From Hexactinellida sp. DTS-2022 (lineage: Eukaryota > Porifera > Hexactinellida): DNA of 64,000 nucleotides. Both the position numbers and the translations under genes were made by a program. The stretch is taken from assembly GCA_028753945.1 (NCBI GenBank), contig JAPNXP010000005.1, positions 1,116,001 through 1,180,000 on the forward strand, in the 5' to 3' direction. The notes beneath the pieces were generated by a model. The model made no database searches and was not told the DNA's origin. It saw only the letters and a list, made by a program, of their open reading frames with translations. Positions 20,704 to 30,538 of this stretch are shown here, piece after piece; position 1 is the first letter of the stretch, and the number at the start of each line of letters is the position of its first letter.

Positions 20704-23700
20704 CTAAGTTACACTCTCCAGAGAGTGCACGTCACACGTGGTGCTGTTGTTACTCTTGTCCAGATGGGGCGTCTCAAACTGGTGATGGGGTTGCAGGGAA
20801 GCTGGAATGATTGGCCTCGGAGCTTTGTGGGAGAAAAATGTGTCTCCTGTCTCGCTGCGGTCGCTCTGCTCCCACCCAGGGGGCAGCGGGAGACCCGCCA
20901 GTGCAGACACGTCGAACACATCCACGCCCTCCCTGTGGCGCGTGGTGGTCTTGTTGGAGGGAGAGCTGTAGGCGATGGAGAGGGTCACTGACTGGGAGAG
21001 GTGGTCGCTGTCGGAGGGTCTCGTGTCGGAGTCCCCGTGAGTGGGGACAGGGGGACAGGGGCTGGAGGGGAGGGGGGAACAGAGGGAACTTGGGGATATC
21101 AGCCCCTCACTCTGCCTCGACGCCTGGAGAGGGGTACGTAGGGGGTGCTCGGGTAGAAACTCCCCCGAGGAGGGGGTCATGTCCGGGGGCATGTTCTTGA
21201 GACAGAGCGCCGCCTCTACGGCAGGGGACACTCTGCTGCTGAGAGGAACCTCCCCCGGGCTGAGCGGGCTGGAGGATTGGTGTCTGCGGGCGTACCTGCG
21301 GAGTGGGACGTACTCCCCCTCCGATAGGTAGGAGGGCTCCGTGCCTCTGGAAGAGGTCTCGGTGTCGGTGTAGGAGAGCAGCTCGGACACATGAATAGGC
21401 GACATGTCGCACTGTACCTGCGCGCTAGCAGAGAGCTTAGGAGGTTGGGAGAAGGGCGTGGGCAGGGACAGGAGGGGCAAGAGCAGGGGAGCAGTCTCCA
21501 GGTCACACTGGGTCTCCGCGTGCGCGGGGGAGGGCTTGGGGATAGGCGTGGAGGAGGGGAGGTGGAGGGGCGCGGCCCCAAAGTCGCACTGGGTCTCCAC
21601 ATCTAGGTATGAGGGTTCGGGTATGGCATATACCTGCTCCTGGTGGCGAGGGGATAGTTGGCCAGCAGATTCTGCTTCTGTGTCCGGGTCTGAGGGAGGG
21701 GAGGTAGCCGTGTGTACAGTGGAGGCGGGACTGGAGGGGGCGGGAGAGGAGATGGTCCTGTCCCCCATGTCGCACTGCACCTCCGCGCTAACTGCCGCGA
21801 GGGGCTCCGGGGACAGGGGCGTGAGGAAGGAGTGCGGGGAGATGGGGAGGGAGAGGACCGGAGAGTGGGGAGAGGGGCCAAGTCTGGGCGTGGCGGAGGC
21901 AGGCCGCGGTAGACTCCGCAGGGTGCTTTGGAGAGAGAACGGAGAGAGGGACAGTCTCTCGATGAGTGGGAGAGACTGCAGGGAAGAGTGATGTGAGGTA
22001 TTTTCGCTATCGGACGCAAAGGACAGAGAGTACTCATCTTCTGATACGGGGGCAGTCTCCACATCGGAGTGTTCGTCCTCTGGCTCAGAGGGAGAAGCCG
22101 CCTCCCTCTCAGCCCTCAGGCGCTTCCTTGCGGCCTGTATGTAGGCTAATATATCGCTCTTAGTCACACCCTTCACTTCCGCGGCCAGTCTCCGCTCCCG
22201 CTCCCCGCTCTCTCTCACCTGGCAGAGCCTGACCTGATCGGACACGGACTCGGTTGCCCTCTGCACCAGCATCCGGTGGACCCTCTCCAGCAGGTGTCTC
22301 CGGCCCAGCTCCTGCTCCCTCTCTAGCCCGAGAGGGACAGCGCTCTCTATGGGGTTCTGCTCCCCTCCTGGGGTAGTGTCTATAGCCTGAAGTGAAATCA
22401 ACTGCTCCAACAGTTGAGACTCGAGAGAAGAGACTGCATCCATGGTTACGAGTGTGGCAGCCGGAGACACGCCATGATCCTCCGCCTCAGGAGACGGGAC
22501 CAGTGCACTCGGTGTGTCTGTGTCGGGTAGAGTGCTTCCGTGTGACGTCACTAGTTCCCTGCGAGGGGAGCCGTGTCTGCTGGTGCCACCTGAGGGAGAC
22601 AGGAAGCTAGTCTGCACCTGGGCGTGGTCACAGGCTATTAGCTCACGGGTGGGTGCTGTCTCCTGAGGGAGAGGGGAATATGGGGAAGGTATGAGTCTGG
22701 GAGGTCTGATGAGTCTGGCAACCCTCTCTCTCTGCCGCGGGACAAGCGTGGGTGTAATAGGAACAGATAGCTGCTGAGGTATAGGAGTAGCTATCGCGGC
22801 GTGTCTGCTGGTCAGCTGCTCCATCTGAGAGCGGATCAGCTCAATCTGTTTGTACACTCGAGTTATCCCAGCTGAGTCGGGAGGTGTGAGTGTGTCCACC
22901 TGTGGCGTCAGTTTAAAATTCTGTTTATTCCCATACACGCGCGAGATGTAGACAGGGTCCTGGTGCCTGCAGCCCTGCCCCTCTCTCCTCACCGGCTTGG
23001 CCCCCTTCCCGGTCCCCCTGCTTCTGGAGACAGGCTCTCTCTCCGCAAGCCGCAGAGAGTCCAACTTGTCGGACACCAGCCTACGGGTCCTGTATGTTAC
23101 GTCATCGCTATTGCCCACGAACTGCTGGATAATGTTCGAGAGAGGCAGCGCCAGCGCTGGAGGGCGGGAGTCTATCTTCCTTCTACTGGTTTGTATGGCC
23201 CGGAGCCGGCTCTCTACGCCGCGCAGCCTGTTGGGAGGGGCCCTGCTGTTGGGCTGAGAGGGGACAGGGGAGCTGGAGAGGATTGGGGAGGGGAGGGGCT
23301 TGCGGGGGCGAGACGGGAGGGGAGAAGAAGTCTGTATGGAGACAGAGGTAGCTTGTTTCAGCTCAACAGGAGTAACTTGCGTTTGGCATTCTTGATTAAC
23401 CAGGTTGTTGCTAGGCATAGTGTCAATGATTGAGGCCCTAGGATACACATGGGGAGAAGAGGAATGCTCCTGAGGAGAGCTCCTGCTGGCCAATGCTGTC
23501 TTGAGAGAAGCTACCTCCTGCTGGAGCTGCGAGAGAGGTGTCAAGAATCGATCAAAGGTTCCGCGCTCGTCGAGTCGCAGCTTGAGCTGTTTTATTTCGC
23601 TCTGGAACTCCCGCACCATCTCTTCATCCCTCGTGGGGGCGGCTGGGGCCCTCTCCCTGGAGGACAGCTGGTACTTGATGAAGTCTAGGTCCTCTATCAT

Positions 23701-24066
23701 GCGCAGCGAGTATCTGTCGGGTGCGGGCTCTGGCTGCTTACTGTCCCGAGCGAGGAGAGCGGAGCAGAAGGTCTCGATGGACCTCTGCAGCTGGCAGAGC
23801 GGCACTGAGCTAGCCACCGCGGAGGCAGTGGCTGCTATCGCTTGGGACACATCCGTGTGGGGAGGCGTGTCCTTCTGTGTGGAGACAGAGATACCAGCAC
23901 TGGGTCTCTCCGGGGCGGGAGGGGGCGTAGTAGGGACATCTCTGACGGGCGGATCCTCCAGGTAGTCCTGAGCTATGATAGTTATCGGGGAGCAGGGGTC
24001 CCCCTCTGTCTCTGGGGAGACCTGCTTCAGGGGCAGCCACGGGCTGCTCTGTAGCATTACCGCCAT
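20704..24066 (-). CDS. Large serine/proline-rich protein, 1120 aa, third gene of the cluster
   Basis: A single uninterrupted 1120-codon frame starting M-A-V-M-L-Q-S. The ATG is 3 nt after a splice-acceptor-like CTCTCCACTAG, and an AATAAA (minus strand) lies about 120 nt after the stop. Visible features are a coiled coil at roughly residues 145-195, long Ser/Pro-rich disordered stretches, a basic R/K-rich helix near 640-660, and four copies of a [TV]-Q-C-D motif near residues 763, 829, 854 and 885. The end has an L-P-P-G-W-E-Q segment that resembles only the first half of a WW domain. I do not recognise the family. A TALPID3-like centrosomal protein is a weak guess based only on length, early coiled coil and repeated acidic/Ser motifs. 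GC content is much higher than in the flanks, and the frame is clean over 3.3 kb, so it is surely coding. Confidence 0.75.
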   Translation of the reverse strand: MAVMLQSSPWLPLKQVSPETEGDPCSPITIIAQDYLEDPPVRDVPTTPPPAPERPSAGISVSTQKDTPPHTDVSQAIAATASAVASSVPLCQLQRSIETFCSALLARDSKQPEPAPDRYSLRMIEDLDFIKYQLSSRERAPAAPTRDEEMVREFQSEIKQLKLRLDERGTFDRFLTPLSQLQQEVASLKTALASRSSPQEHSSSPHVYPRASIIDTMPSNNLVNQECQTQVTPVELKQATSVSIQTSSPLPSRPRKPLPSPILSSSPVPSQPNSRAPPNRLRGVESRLRAIQTSRRKIDSRPPALALPLSNIIQQFVGNSDDVTYRTRRLVSDKLDSLRLAEREPVSRSRGTGKGAKPVRREGQGCRHQDPVYISRVYGNKQNFKLTPQVDTLTPPDSAGITRVYKQIELIRSQMEQLTSRHAAIATPIPQQLSVPITPTLVPRQRERVARLIRPPRLIPSPYSPLPQETAPTRELIACDHAQVQTSFLSPSGGTSRHGSPRRELVTSHGSTLPDTDTPSALVPSPEAEDHGVSPAATLVTMDAVSSLESQLLEQLISLQAIDTTPGGEQNPIESAVPLGLEREQELGRRHLLERVHRMLVQRATESVSDQVRLCQVRESGERERRLAAEVKGVTKSDILAYIQAARKRLRAEREAASPSEPEDEHSDVETAPVSEDEYSLSFASDSENTSHHSSLQSLPLIERLSLSPFSLQSTLRSLPRPASATPRLGPSPHSPVLSLPISPHSFLTPLSPEPLAAVSAEVQCDMGDRTISSPAPSSPASTVHTATSPPSDPDTEAESAGQLSPRHQEQVYAIPEPSYLDVETQCDFGAAPLHLPSSTPIPKPSPAHAETQCDLETAPLLLPLLSLPTPFSQPPKLSASAQVQCDMSPIHVSELLSYTDTETSSRGTEPSYLSEGEYVPLRRYARRHQSSSPLSPGEVPLSSRVSPAVEAALCLKNMPPDMTPSSGEFLPEHPLRTPLQASRQSEGLISPSSLCSPLPSSPCPPVPTHGDSDTRPSDSDHLSQSVTLSIAYSSPSNKTTTRHREGVDVFDVSALAGLPLPPGWEQSDRSETGDTFFSHKAPRPIIPASLQPHHQFETPHLDKSNNSTTCDVHSLESVT

Positions 24067-24119
24067 TCTCTAGTGGAGAGCAAGAACATAATAGTCAACA
24101 ATATTGTAGGAATGGATAA
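24067..24119 (-). promoter_or_regulatory. Intercistronic region between PARG and the third gene, with putative acceptor
   Basis: 49 nt after the PARG stop the strand reads GTTCTTGCTCTCCACTAG, a good 3' splice site (AG 24071-24070), then AGA and the ATG of the 1120-aa gene. An in-frame TAG just before the ATG marks the upstream limit of that gene. Confidence 0.5.
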
Positions 24120-25199
24120 CTACAGTTTTGGATCACAGAATATAAGTTTGACTTTAGCTCTCTCCGCAGCAAACTGCTGTATTCTCTTCTTAAGACTGAA
24201 GGTACCGCCAAAGGACCCACACCCCCATCTACCTGTCGCCACTTCTTCTCCTGTGAACTGTGAAAAACCGCAGAAACATTTGTTCAACTCACGGACTATA
24301 TTATCCCTTGAGAACTCCAGACTCTTGTCCTCAAAGAGGTCTACCTCTAACGCGTCCATCAGAATCAGGGTGTGAGGTTTCGCGAGCGGGTCTAGAAACG
24401 CCGCTAGCCTCACCTCCTTCCCGTATCCCGAGTACGCCGCCACGCGCAGCACGCGGGATATGAGCAGCGTCTCCCCAGGTGCCAATGGCCGGGGGAAGAA
24501 GAGGGCAAACACGCATGCCTCGGGATAGGACCCGAAGATAAGTTCCTCCTGCGTGCCCCCCGGGCCAGGCCCGAACTGCTTGTTGGAGAACACCACTTTG
24601 TTGGGAGCCGGGTGGCTCTCTACCGTTCCACTGAATGTGTCACTAGCAGGCGCCCCGTCCGGGAGAGTGTCCCACTGAGCGGGGCGCGCTCTGTGCAGGG
24701 CGCAGGCGGGACTCCTGGGAGTGGAGTCGATATCGAGAGAGAGGTAGTAGAGCAGCACAGCTCGGTGGTATGCACTGGCCCGACTCTCCCGTCGCCATTC
24801 CAAGTGTCCGGGGAGAGTGCCGAGCAGCATGTGGGAGAGGAGACACTTGGTTTGGAGAATGCTTAGGGATACGCTGGCTTGATCGCGGACTATGACAGCA
24901 GTGGGGAACAGCTCTGGGAGCATTAGTCCGTACTTCCTAATGGTAGGGAAGTGTTCTGTAAGCTGTTCGGGCGGGAAGAACAGGGGACAGCTTCGACCGG
25001 TGTAGACAGATACGTAGTCGAATATTTCAGGAGGGGGCAGGGGGCGGGGGGAAGAGAGGAGGGAGTGGGCCACCTCCCAAACGGTAGCCATGTCCCTCTC
25101 ATGAGGCAGCTCGACCAGCCCCCTGTTGAGCACCAGGGAGGTGTGGTGGTGCGGCAGGTAGAGAGGGGCGGGGTGCTCTAAGCTAGTTAGTCCTGCCAT
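24120..25199 (-). CDS. PARG: Poly(ADP-ribose) glycohydrolase, divergent and short
   Basis: 359 aa from the ATG at 25199, which is 2 nt after a TTAATCTTAG acceptor; an upstream in-frame ATG at 25220 would lie before that acceptor. PARG removes poly(ADP-ribose) from proteins. Recognisable elements in order are the helical accessory region (L-M-L-P-E-L-F-P near residue 90), the catalytic macrodomain entry V-V-F-S-N-K-Q-F-G, the catalytic Q-E-E at about residue 217, a Y-S-G-Y-G tyrosine loop, D-A-L near 270, R-E-L-N-K-C-F-C-G-F, and A-T-G-R-W-G-C-G-S-F-G-G near 326. Oddities: the canonical glycine triplet before Q-E-E is replaced by G-P-G-P-G-G, and the usual A-T-G-N-W-G-C-G is A-T-G-R-W-G-C-G. 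The protein also stops soon after the F-x-D strand, without the usual C-terminal helices. Second gene of the cluster. Confidence 0.85.
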   Translation of the reverse strand: MAGLTSLEHPAPLYLPHHHTSLVLNRGLVELPHERDMATVWEVAHSLLSSPRPLPPPEIFDYVSVYTGRSCPLFFPPEQLTEHFPTIRKYGLMLPELFPTAVIVRDQASVSLSILQTKCLLSHMLLGTLPGHLEWRRESRASAYHRAVLLYYLSLDIDSTPRSPACALHRARPAQWDTLPDGAPASDTFSGTVESHPAPNKVVFSNKQFGPGPGGTQEELIFGSYPEACVFALFFPRPLAPGETLLISRVLRVAAYSGYGKEVRLAAFLDPLAKPHTLILMDALEVDLFEDKSLEFSRDNIVRELNKCFCGFSQFTGEEVATGRWGCGSFGGTFSLKKRIQQFAAERAKVKLIFCDPKL

Positions 25200-25234
25200 A
25201 GCTAAGATTAACATTAACACACAATACAGTTAGA
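25200..25234 (-). promoter_or_regulatory. Intercistronic region NFRKB-PARG with putative trans-splice acceptor
   Basis: After the NFRKB stop (TAA, 25237-25235) there are 33 nt up to a TTAATGTTAATCTTAG acceptor whose AG is 25203-25202. The PARG ATG follows after 2 nt. There is no room for a separate promoter or a polyadenylation signal of normal spacing. Confidence 0.5.
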
Positions 25235-28200
25235 TTAGTCAGACTCGGACTCAGAGTCGGAGACAGGGGACTCGCTGGAGGGGGAGGAGGGGGAGGAGGA
25301 CCTGCTGCCGGGTCCCTCATGGTGCGAGACCACCAGTTGGTGGCTGTCGGAACTCAGATCGTCCAGCTCGTTGAGAGGGGAGGAGGAAGGGGCTGGGGCT
25401 GGCTTCGAGGCGCCCCCCTTCTCCAGCTGGTTGAGCAGCTTCTTGCGCACGTTGATGGCGTATATCTGCAGGTGATGAATCTCGTTGAATAGCTGCTCGC
25501 TGCGGTATCTGTGCAGGTAGACCCACAGCTTGAGGCTGTTCTCGAAGCGCACGCAGGGATCCTTCTCGTAGTGCAGCCGGTCCAGGGCGCCGCTGACGGC
25601 CGCGTTGATGTGTGTCTCTGAGGCAGCGCTGTTGATGTACTGGGAGTCCTGCACCAGCTGGCAGATGTCCTGTCTGGTGCCCTCTCCGTTCTCCAGACGC
25701 GCCACCGCGTCGCGCACCAGCGTGAGTATGGTCACGCAAGGGGGGCGGGCGGAGTCCAGGAGGGTGTGCTCTCGAACCTTGAACCCGGCCCTCTCCCGGG
25801 ACACCACGCCCTTAACGGGGGCGACCACGCAGCGGTTCGAGTTGAGTGTATAGGTGTATGACTTGTGTGGGTTCTGGTAGCGAATGGACTCCTGCCTTCT
25901 GAAGTCGGCCACCAGCTGCTCCGGCGTGGGGATACACACCTGGGAAACGGAGGCGTGCAGGGGAGGGCGAGGGGCTCTGTACGAGTAGTCCAGTACGCAG
26001 TCACGGGTCTTGTTCAGGTTGCCGAGCCACTCCCTGCACCACAGCTCGAGGCTATCGTCCTGGTCCCGCCCCTCTCCGATCCACTCCCAGTGCCCGGTCC
26101 TGTCCTTCAGCTCAAGCAGCGGGTAGAACCCGGCGGGGGGGCGCTCCACGCTGTAGGCACCGGTCTCCACCGCCAGGTAGCAGACAGCCGACTGCGTGAG
26201 CTCGGGCCAGTCCACCCTCTCACGCGGCCAGCCCGGACCCGCCAGCTGTCTTTCCAGCCACTGGGACACCTCCCGTTCCAGGCGCTCCAGGGTCAGCTTG
26301 AGGCTGGGGGCGTGTCGGAACAGCTGTTTGACCATTGTGAAGAAGCAGGAGGCATGTCCGAATGTTATCAGCCCGATTGAGCCTAGTGGGGAGGGTACGT
26401 GTGTATGGGTAGTCTTCAGCTGTTTCGCTGGCTTTAGCTTTGGTTTGTGGTTCGACTTAACTTTAATTCGGGGTCTGTTCTTGATCAGGTTAGGGAGAGG
26501 GTGGATCTGCAGTTTGTCCAGTGGGGGCTGGTAATTGTGTCGGATCATTATCTCCTCGATCCGAGACTGTATGCCTGCAGTGGTTGTACCAAGGGGCAGA
26601 GGTGGTACGTCGGTTTGTAACAGGGCCTTAACTCTGTCTCGCTTCGCTTTTTCCGTGTCGTAGCTGTTGAGAATTTCAGAATAGACAAGAATTATTGTAA
26701 GTTACTGTTACACACATAAAAATTGTGATTAGATCGGAGATCTTTTAAGACACTCGTATGCTCCATACAGGACATGGGCCTCATAATTTGAAAAGTATGC
26801 TGCATGCTGCTACTCTTTCGGCTCGAGGCATGAAGCTAAGTAGCGACAGGGCAGAGGATCGAATTAATAATTGTATTTAACCTCCTTTCTGGCACTTTGA
26901 TCTTTGCCGGTCTCAGGTTCTGCCTGAGGGGAGGGGGGGGGGGGGGGGGGCAATTTTTTTCCTATAGAAAACTTAGTCTAAGATCCTAATAATTCGTCAG
27001 GATTCGAGGGCAGAAATATGCAACTAACCAATAACTTGACTCCAAATCTATTTTGGTGGCTCAAAAGTACATTTTAGGCAACTGTTAGTTGGAATCTTGT
27101 TTCAGCTCCACCGCCCGCGTCAGATATCACTCCCGCACGAATACTGTGATTATTTCCATTATTCCACCTACATTTCAAAGTAAGGCCACTGTTCGTTGCC
27201 AATTTTGTGGTTGGATTAACTGTTAACACACTCTAAAATAGCCATAATTAGCTATTAACAAAATGAGAAACTATGAGAAGCATTATTACCTAACGATGGC
27301 ATTTTTATCAATAAGCTCTCACAAATTAGAATATTTGCTATTAATCCTTAACTATGTCGTCATCAAATAATGAAATAATTATAATGAGATGGCGCCCGCC
27401 CGCATCCTCAGATAGACTTCGTATGAAGCTGAAACAGTATTATCATTAACACTGGCCAAATACGAGCTAAATAAGTTTCCCCCCAGGCCCCCCCAGAACC
27501 CCAATATCGCCACTATGCATAATTTCGGTCGGGTTCGGCGAAGCATAACGTTGAGTATGTTATATGAAGCTACATAGTCTACTTTAAATACAGCTAGACA
27601 TGCAGCATAAACATCGAAAAAATGGGAGTCGAGTTTTTCATTGAAAAAAATCTGATTTATCCCAATAATTAGTAATGATAGACCTGGGCCCGTATTCACT
27701 AAGAAGTTAAGTACTTAACTAAGTACGTACTTAGTACTTAAGTACTAAGTATATACTTAAGTACTAAGTAATTTTAGTGAATACGGGCCCTGAAAAAGGT
27801 TTACAACTATATAGGAATATAGTATCAAGGTATACATATCACCCTTCAAAGACATATAAAATGTAGTATCAATGAATAGGAAGTTACCCATTGCGAATAT
27901 TTTTGTACTAGCCTAGTTTACATAACATTAATAGTTTTTGAGTTTTGAGTTATTTAGGAAATATACGTTTCCCTGGCAACCGAGGAGTGTGTCAACATTC
28001 CATTATTCATTTCGATATATCATATTCAACTAGTTTTGACAATAACTATGTAGCAATTTTGAACATTTATAATGCGATTAAGTATGTTAAAAGCAGGCTA
28101 TAAAAACACGATAATTCGCTTCAAAAAAGTTAACGTCATCAAATGATGACATATCATAATTCTGAAGGATATATGTATACCTTGATACCATATCCCTATA

Positions 28201-28845
28201 TAGTTGTAATACATTTTTCAGGTCTATATACTAATTATTGGGATAAATAAGATTTTCAATGACTTCAATTTTCTCAATGTTTATGCAGCATGTATAGCTG
28301 TATTTAAAGTAGGCCATGGATGCTACTAGGCAGTAGAATTAAAACTTTATGGATGTCTAGACTAACCCAGTTTTCTCGGACTTGTACAGCTTGTTCTGTA
28401 TTCGCTGCAGCTTCTTCCTATCGGGGTCCAGATCGTCTTGCGCCTGAGATCTCTTCCTGCTGTCGCAGAGACTGGCCACTAACTGGCTGTAGTGCAAGGT
28501 CATTCTGCGGTGCTGCAGCTTGGCGCTCTGTCTCGCTTCCAGACTAATCCAGTCGTTGCAGTGGGGAGTTAGCTGCTTCAGGGAGAAGTAGGCTTGTGTC
28601 AAAGGGGTGGTACCGAAACAAAACTCTTTCCTCGCGAATAACTGCTCGATGTTATCCTTCTGCTGTTCATTGGGTAACTGGGGGAGGAGAGGAGATAGGT
28701 GGTCCCTCTCGGAGTCAGTCAGTAGCTCCGACCACGTGCTATGAGTCAGCACCTGATCCCACACGTCTAAGCTCTCCAACAGAACAAGAGGAATATCTGT
28801 ACTGCTGGGATTATCATTCGGAGAGCAGAGGCTCACTTGTAGCAT
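25235..28845 (-). CDS. NFRKB: NFRKB / INO80 complex subunit G, two exons
   Basis: Exon 1 is 28845-28367, ending at CTGG|GTTAGT; exon 2 is 26663-25235, starting after TTCTCAACAG. Joining them keeps the frame (GG|C codon) and gives 635 aa (1908 nt with stop). NFRKB is a nuclear subunit of the INO80 chromatin remodeller; its DEUBAD domain binds and inhibits the deubiquitinase UCHL5. Residues ~20-130 match the DEUBAD region: W-S-E-L-L-T-D-S-E-R-D-H-L, then L-P-Q-L-P, then an F-x-F-G-x-x-P-L motif. Residues ~465-545 are the winged-helix-like domain: V-T-I-L-T-L-V-R-D-A, then N-G-E-G-T-R, V-S-G-A-L-D-R-L-H-Y-E-K-D-P-C-V, L-W-V-Y-L-H-R. The C-terminus is a short acidic Ser tail, far shorter than in vertebrates (~1300 aa). 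The ATG lies 12 nt after a pyrimidine-rich CTGTCCTTGTTCTGAATAG. First gene of the cluster. Confidence 0.9.
26664..28366 (-). other. NFRKB intron (1.7 kb) containing a foldback repeat
   Basis: GT...AG intron between the two NFRKB exons. It holds a G-run at 26933-26950 and an inverted repeat with arms near 27575-27840 and 28165-28315 (shared blocks CTTTAAATACAGCT, TATATAGTTGTA, ATACCTTGATAC). A small MITE at about 27691-27790 sits in the left arm. No exon is supported inside. Confidence 0.7.
27691..27790. mobile_element. Palindromic MITE, GGGCCCGTATTCAC termini
   Basis: TIRs of GGGCCCGTATTCACTAA and its complement surround a run of self-complementary AAGTACTTAGTA motifs, so the whole ~100 bp can fold on itself. 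The other arm of the intron foldback preserves the unoccupied site (AGACCTGAAAAA), which confirms the insertion. The duplication is 3 or 4 bp (CCT or CCTG), so a Harbinger-like origin is possible. Confidence 0.65.
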
Positions 28846-28870
28846 TTGTAAACTAACTATTCAGAACAAG
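28846..28870 (-). promoter_or_regulatory. Putative trans-splice acceptor of NFRKB
   Basis: Minus strand reads TTATCTGTCCTTGTTCTGAATAG and then 11 nt to the ATG. It is pyrimidine-rich and ends in AG (28858-28857). With the two acceptors below, it suggests spliced-leader addition at each cistron. Confidence 0.45.
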
Positions 28871-29106
28871 GACAGATAAAGTGAAATCATGAAGTTGAGA
28901 TTTTTTATCCTTTTGGGTTAATGTTGTGATGAATATCTCTGATTTGATCTAAGGGAAGCGAGTGCAAATAAATTTGGCTCGGCACTTTTGTACACGAATT
29001 CCTTGGTTACTATTCCAGGAAATAAGGTACTGGAAGTACTATAGTCATATATATCTTAATATGTTTCCAAGTAAAAGTCCGTCTCATTAGCACAACTCCG
29101 CCACAT
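28871..29106. other. Region upstream of the gene cluster
   Basis: AT-rich, no gene. It should contain the promoter of the cluster or the end of a preceding cistron, but no element is recognised. Confidence 0.3.
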
Positions 29107-29330
29107 GAGTTCAAGTCTGTCCATGAAGTACAAGTCTGTCCATGAAGTTCAAGTCTGTCCATGAAGTTCAAGTCTGTCCATGAAGTTCAAGTCTGTCCAT
29201 GAAGTACAAGTCTGTCCATGAAGTTCAAGTATGTCCATGAAGTACAAGTCTGTCCATGAAGTACAAGTCTGTCCATGAAGTTCAAGTATGTCCATGAAGT
29301 ACAAGTCTGTCCATGAAGTACAAGTCTGTC
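29107..29330. repeat. Minisatellite, 19-bp unit, about 12 copies
   Basis: Unit GTCCATGAAGTWCAAGTCT, with a T/A alternation at one position and C/A at another giving higher-order order. The 67-codon frame on the minus strand here is an effect of the period, not a gene. Confidence 0.9.
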
Positions 29331-30538
29331 CCGATATGTTCCTTAACTCCAATGTATATTTTGTGTTTATACCTGTATTAGCTATACGTATATATTTACT
29401 ATTGTGTCATAGTTGTTTTATTCCGGAATAAAAATAATTACGAAGATCAATTACGTCTTAATTAATTAATGCTTAATTATTATAATTAACCTATATAACG
29501 TAATAAAAGGAAAATGTAAATTGAATATACTAACCAATCCCTGGTCCAAAAAAAATAGTGACTGCCATTGCCTTATGTATAGAATGCTATGGACTGTTAT
29601 TAATTGGTTTGTAAGTGAATATGTGTTTCATAAGTATCATAACAAGTGCAATGAAAACACTTGGAAGTTGGAACATTTTACAAGTTGATGATGATGTCAA
29701 TAATGAATTCTATTTTTCAAATAGTAACGTAAATACTACAACGTATTCCTAATTCTATTTGTTATAATTAATCTTTAATTAATTTAAACATTTGAAGTCT
29801 TCACAATTCAAACATTAATTAAATTATATTACACTAAGATGAAACGTAATTTTAATATTAAATTCTAGTTAAATTAAACATTGGGGAAGGCAATCAGAAG
29901 GAGCACACTCCCATCCCGTCTGTGAGGGGTTTTTATAGAGCTGAGCTTTGTAGAATTCAGATTTTCTCCCATTCTAAAAGCCCAGGGTTACTTTCTAAAG
30001 GTCAATTTCAAAGCTTGGGAAAAACTGACCTTTCTCACTGCCTGAATACAAATACTGAAAAACTGAACTCTACTATGAGCTCTATATAAGTAATTTCATT
30101 TTGATTTATGTCAAACTTAACTTTTAATAAGAATAAATAACATGTTATATTTGACACACATAATAAAATGTTTTGGTTAGTGTAATTCGTTTCAGTATAT
30201 GTGTAGATTTACATTTTAGACGAGCGAGCGAAGCGAGCGAGAAAAAAATTGAGGTGACCAGGGATATTGACCAATGTACAGGGGAAAATTGGAGCCTCGT
30301 ACAGGGATATGACTCAAATGGACAGGAAGTGTGAACTCATTAAAGTGAATTCAATAGCATCAATGAATCAGAGGAATACAATAGTTCAATATTTTACCAG
30401 GGGGGCATTGTCCCGGGCGAGGACTTCTACCAGGGGGGGCATTGTCCCCCTATGACTCCCCGTGGCGACTTTTCTGCCACATATGTGGCATGGGAAATGG
30501 ATTTAGGATGATCATATTAACAAATTCCGTTTTAGTAT
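29331..30538. other. AT-rich intergenic with dispersed-repeat copy
   Basis: 29490-29591 (ACTAACCAATCCCTGGTCC followed by an A-run and GTGACTGCCATTGCC) is repeated almost identically and in the same orientation at 38490-38583, with a distant relative at 43645-43710. A tandem GAGCGAGCGAAGCGAGCGAG motif lies at 30222, and GGGGGGCATTGTCC occurs twice at 30400-30450. No gene is seen. Confidence 0.5.

Noticed and set aside
20709..26534. Many overlapping frames on both strands inside the GC-rich cluster
   Set aside because: They are out-of-frame shadows of the three clear minus-strand genes, caused by low stop-codon frequency in GC-rich sequence; none has a recognisable domain.
29149..29352. 67-codon frame of M-D-x-L-E-L-H-G-Q-T repeats
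   Set aside because: Product of a 19-bp minisatellite, with no flanking gene context.
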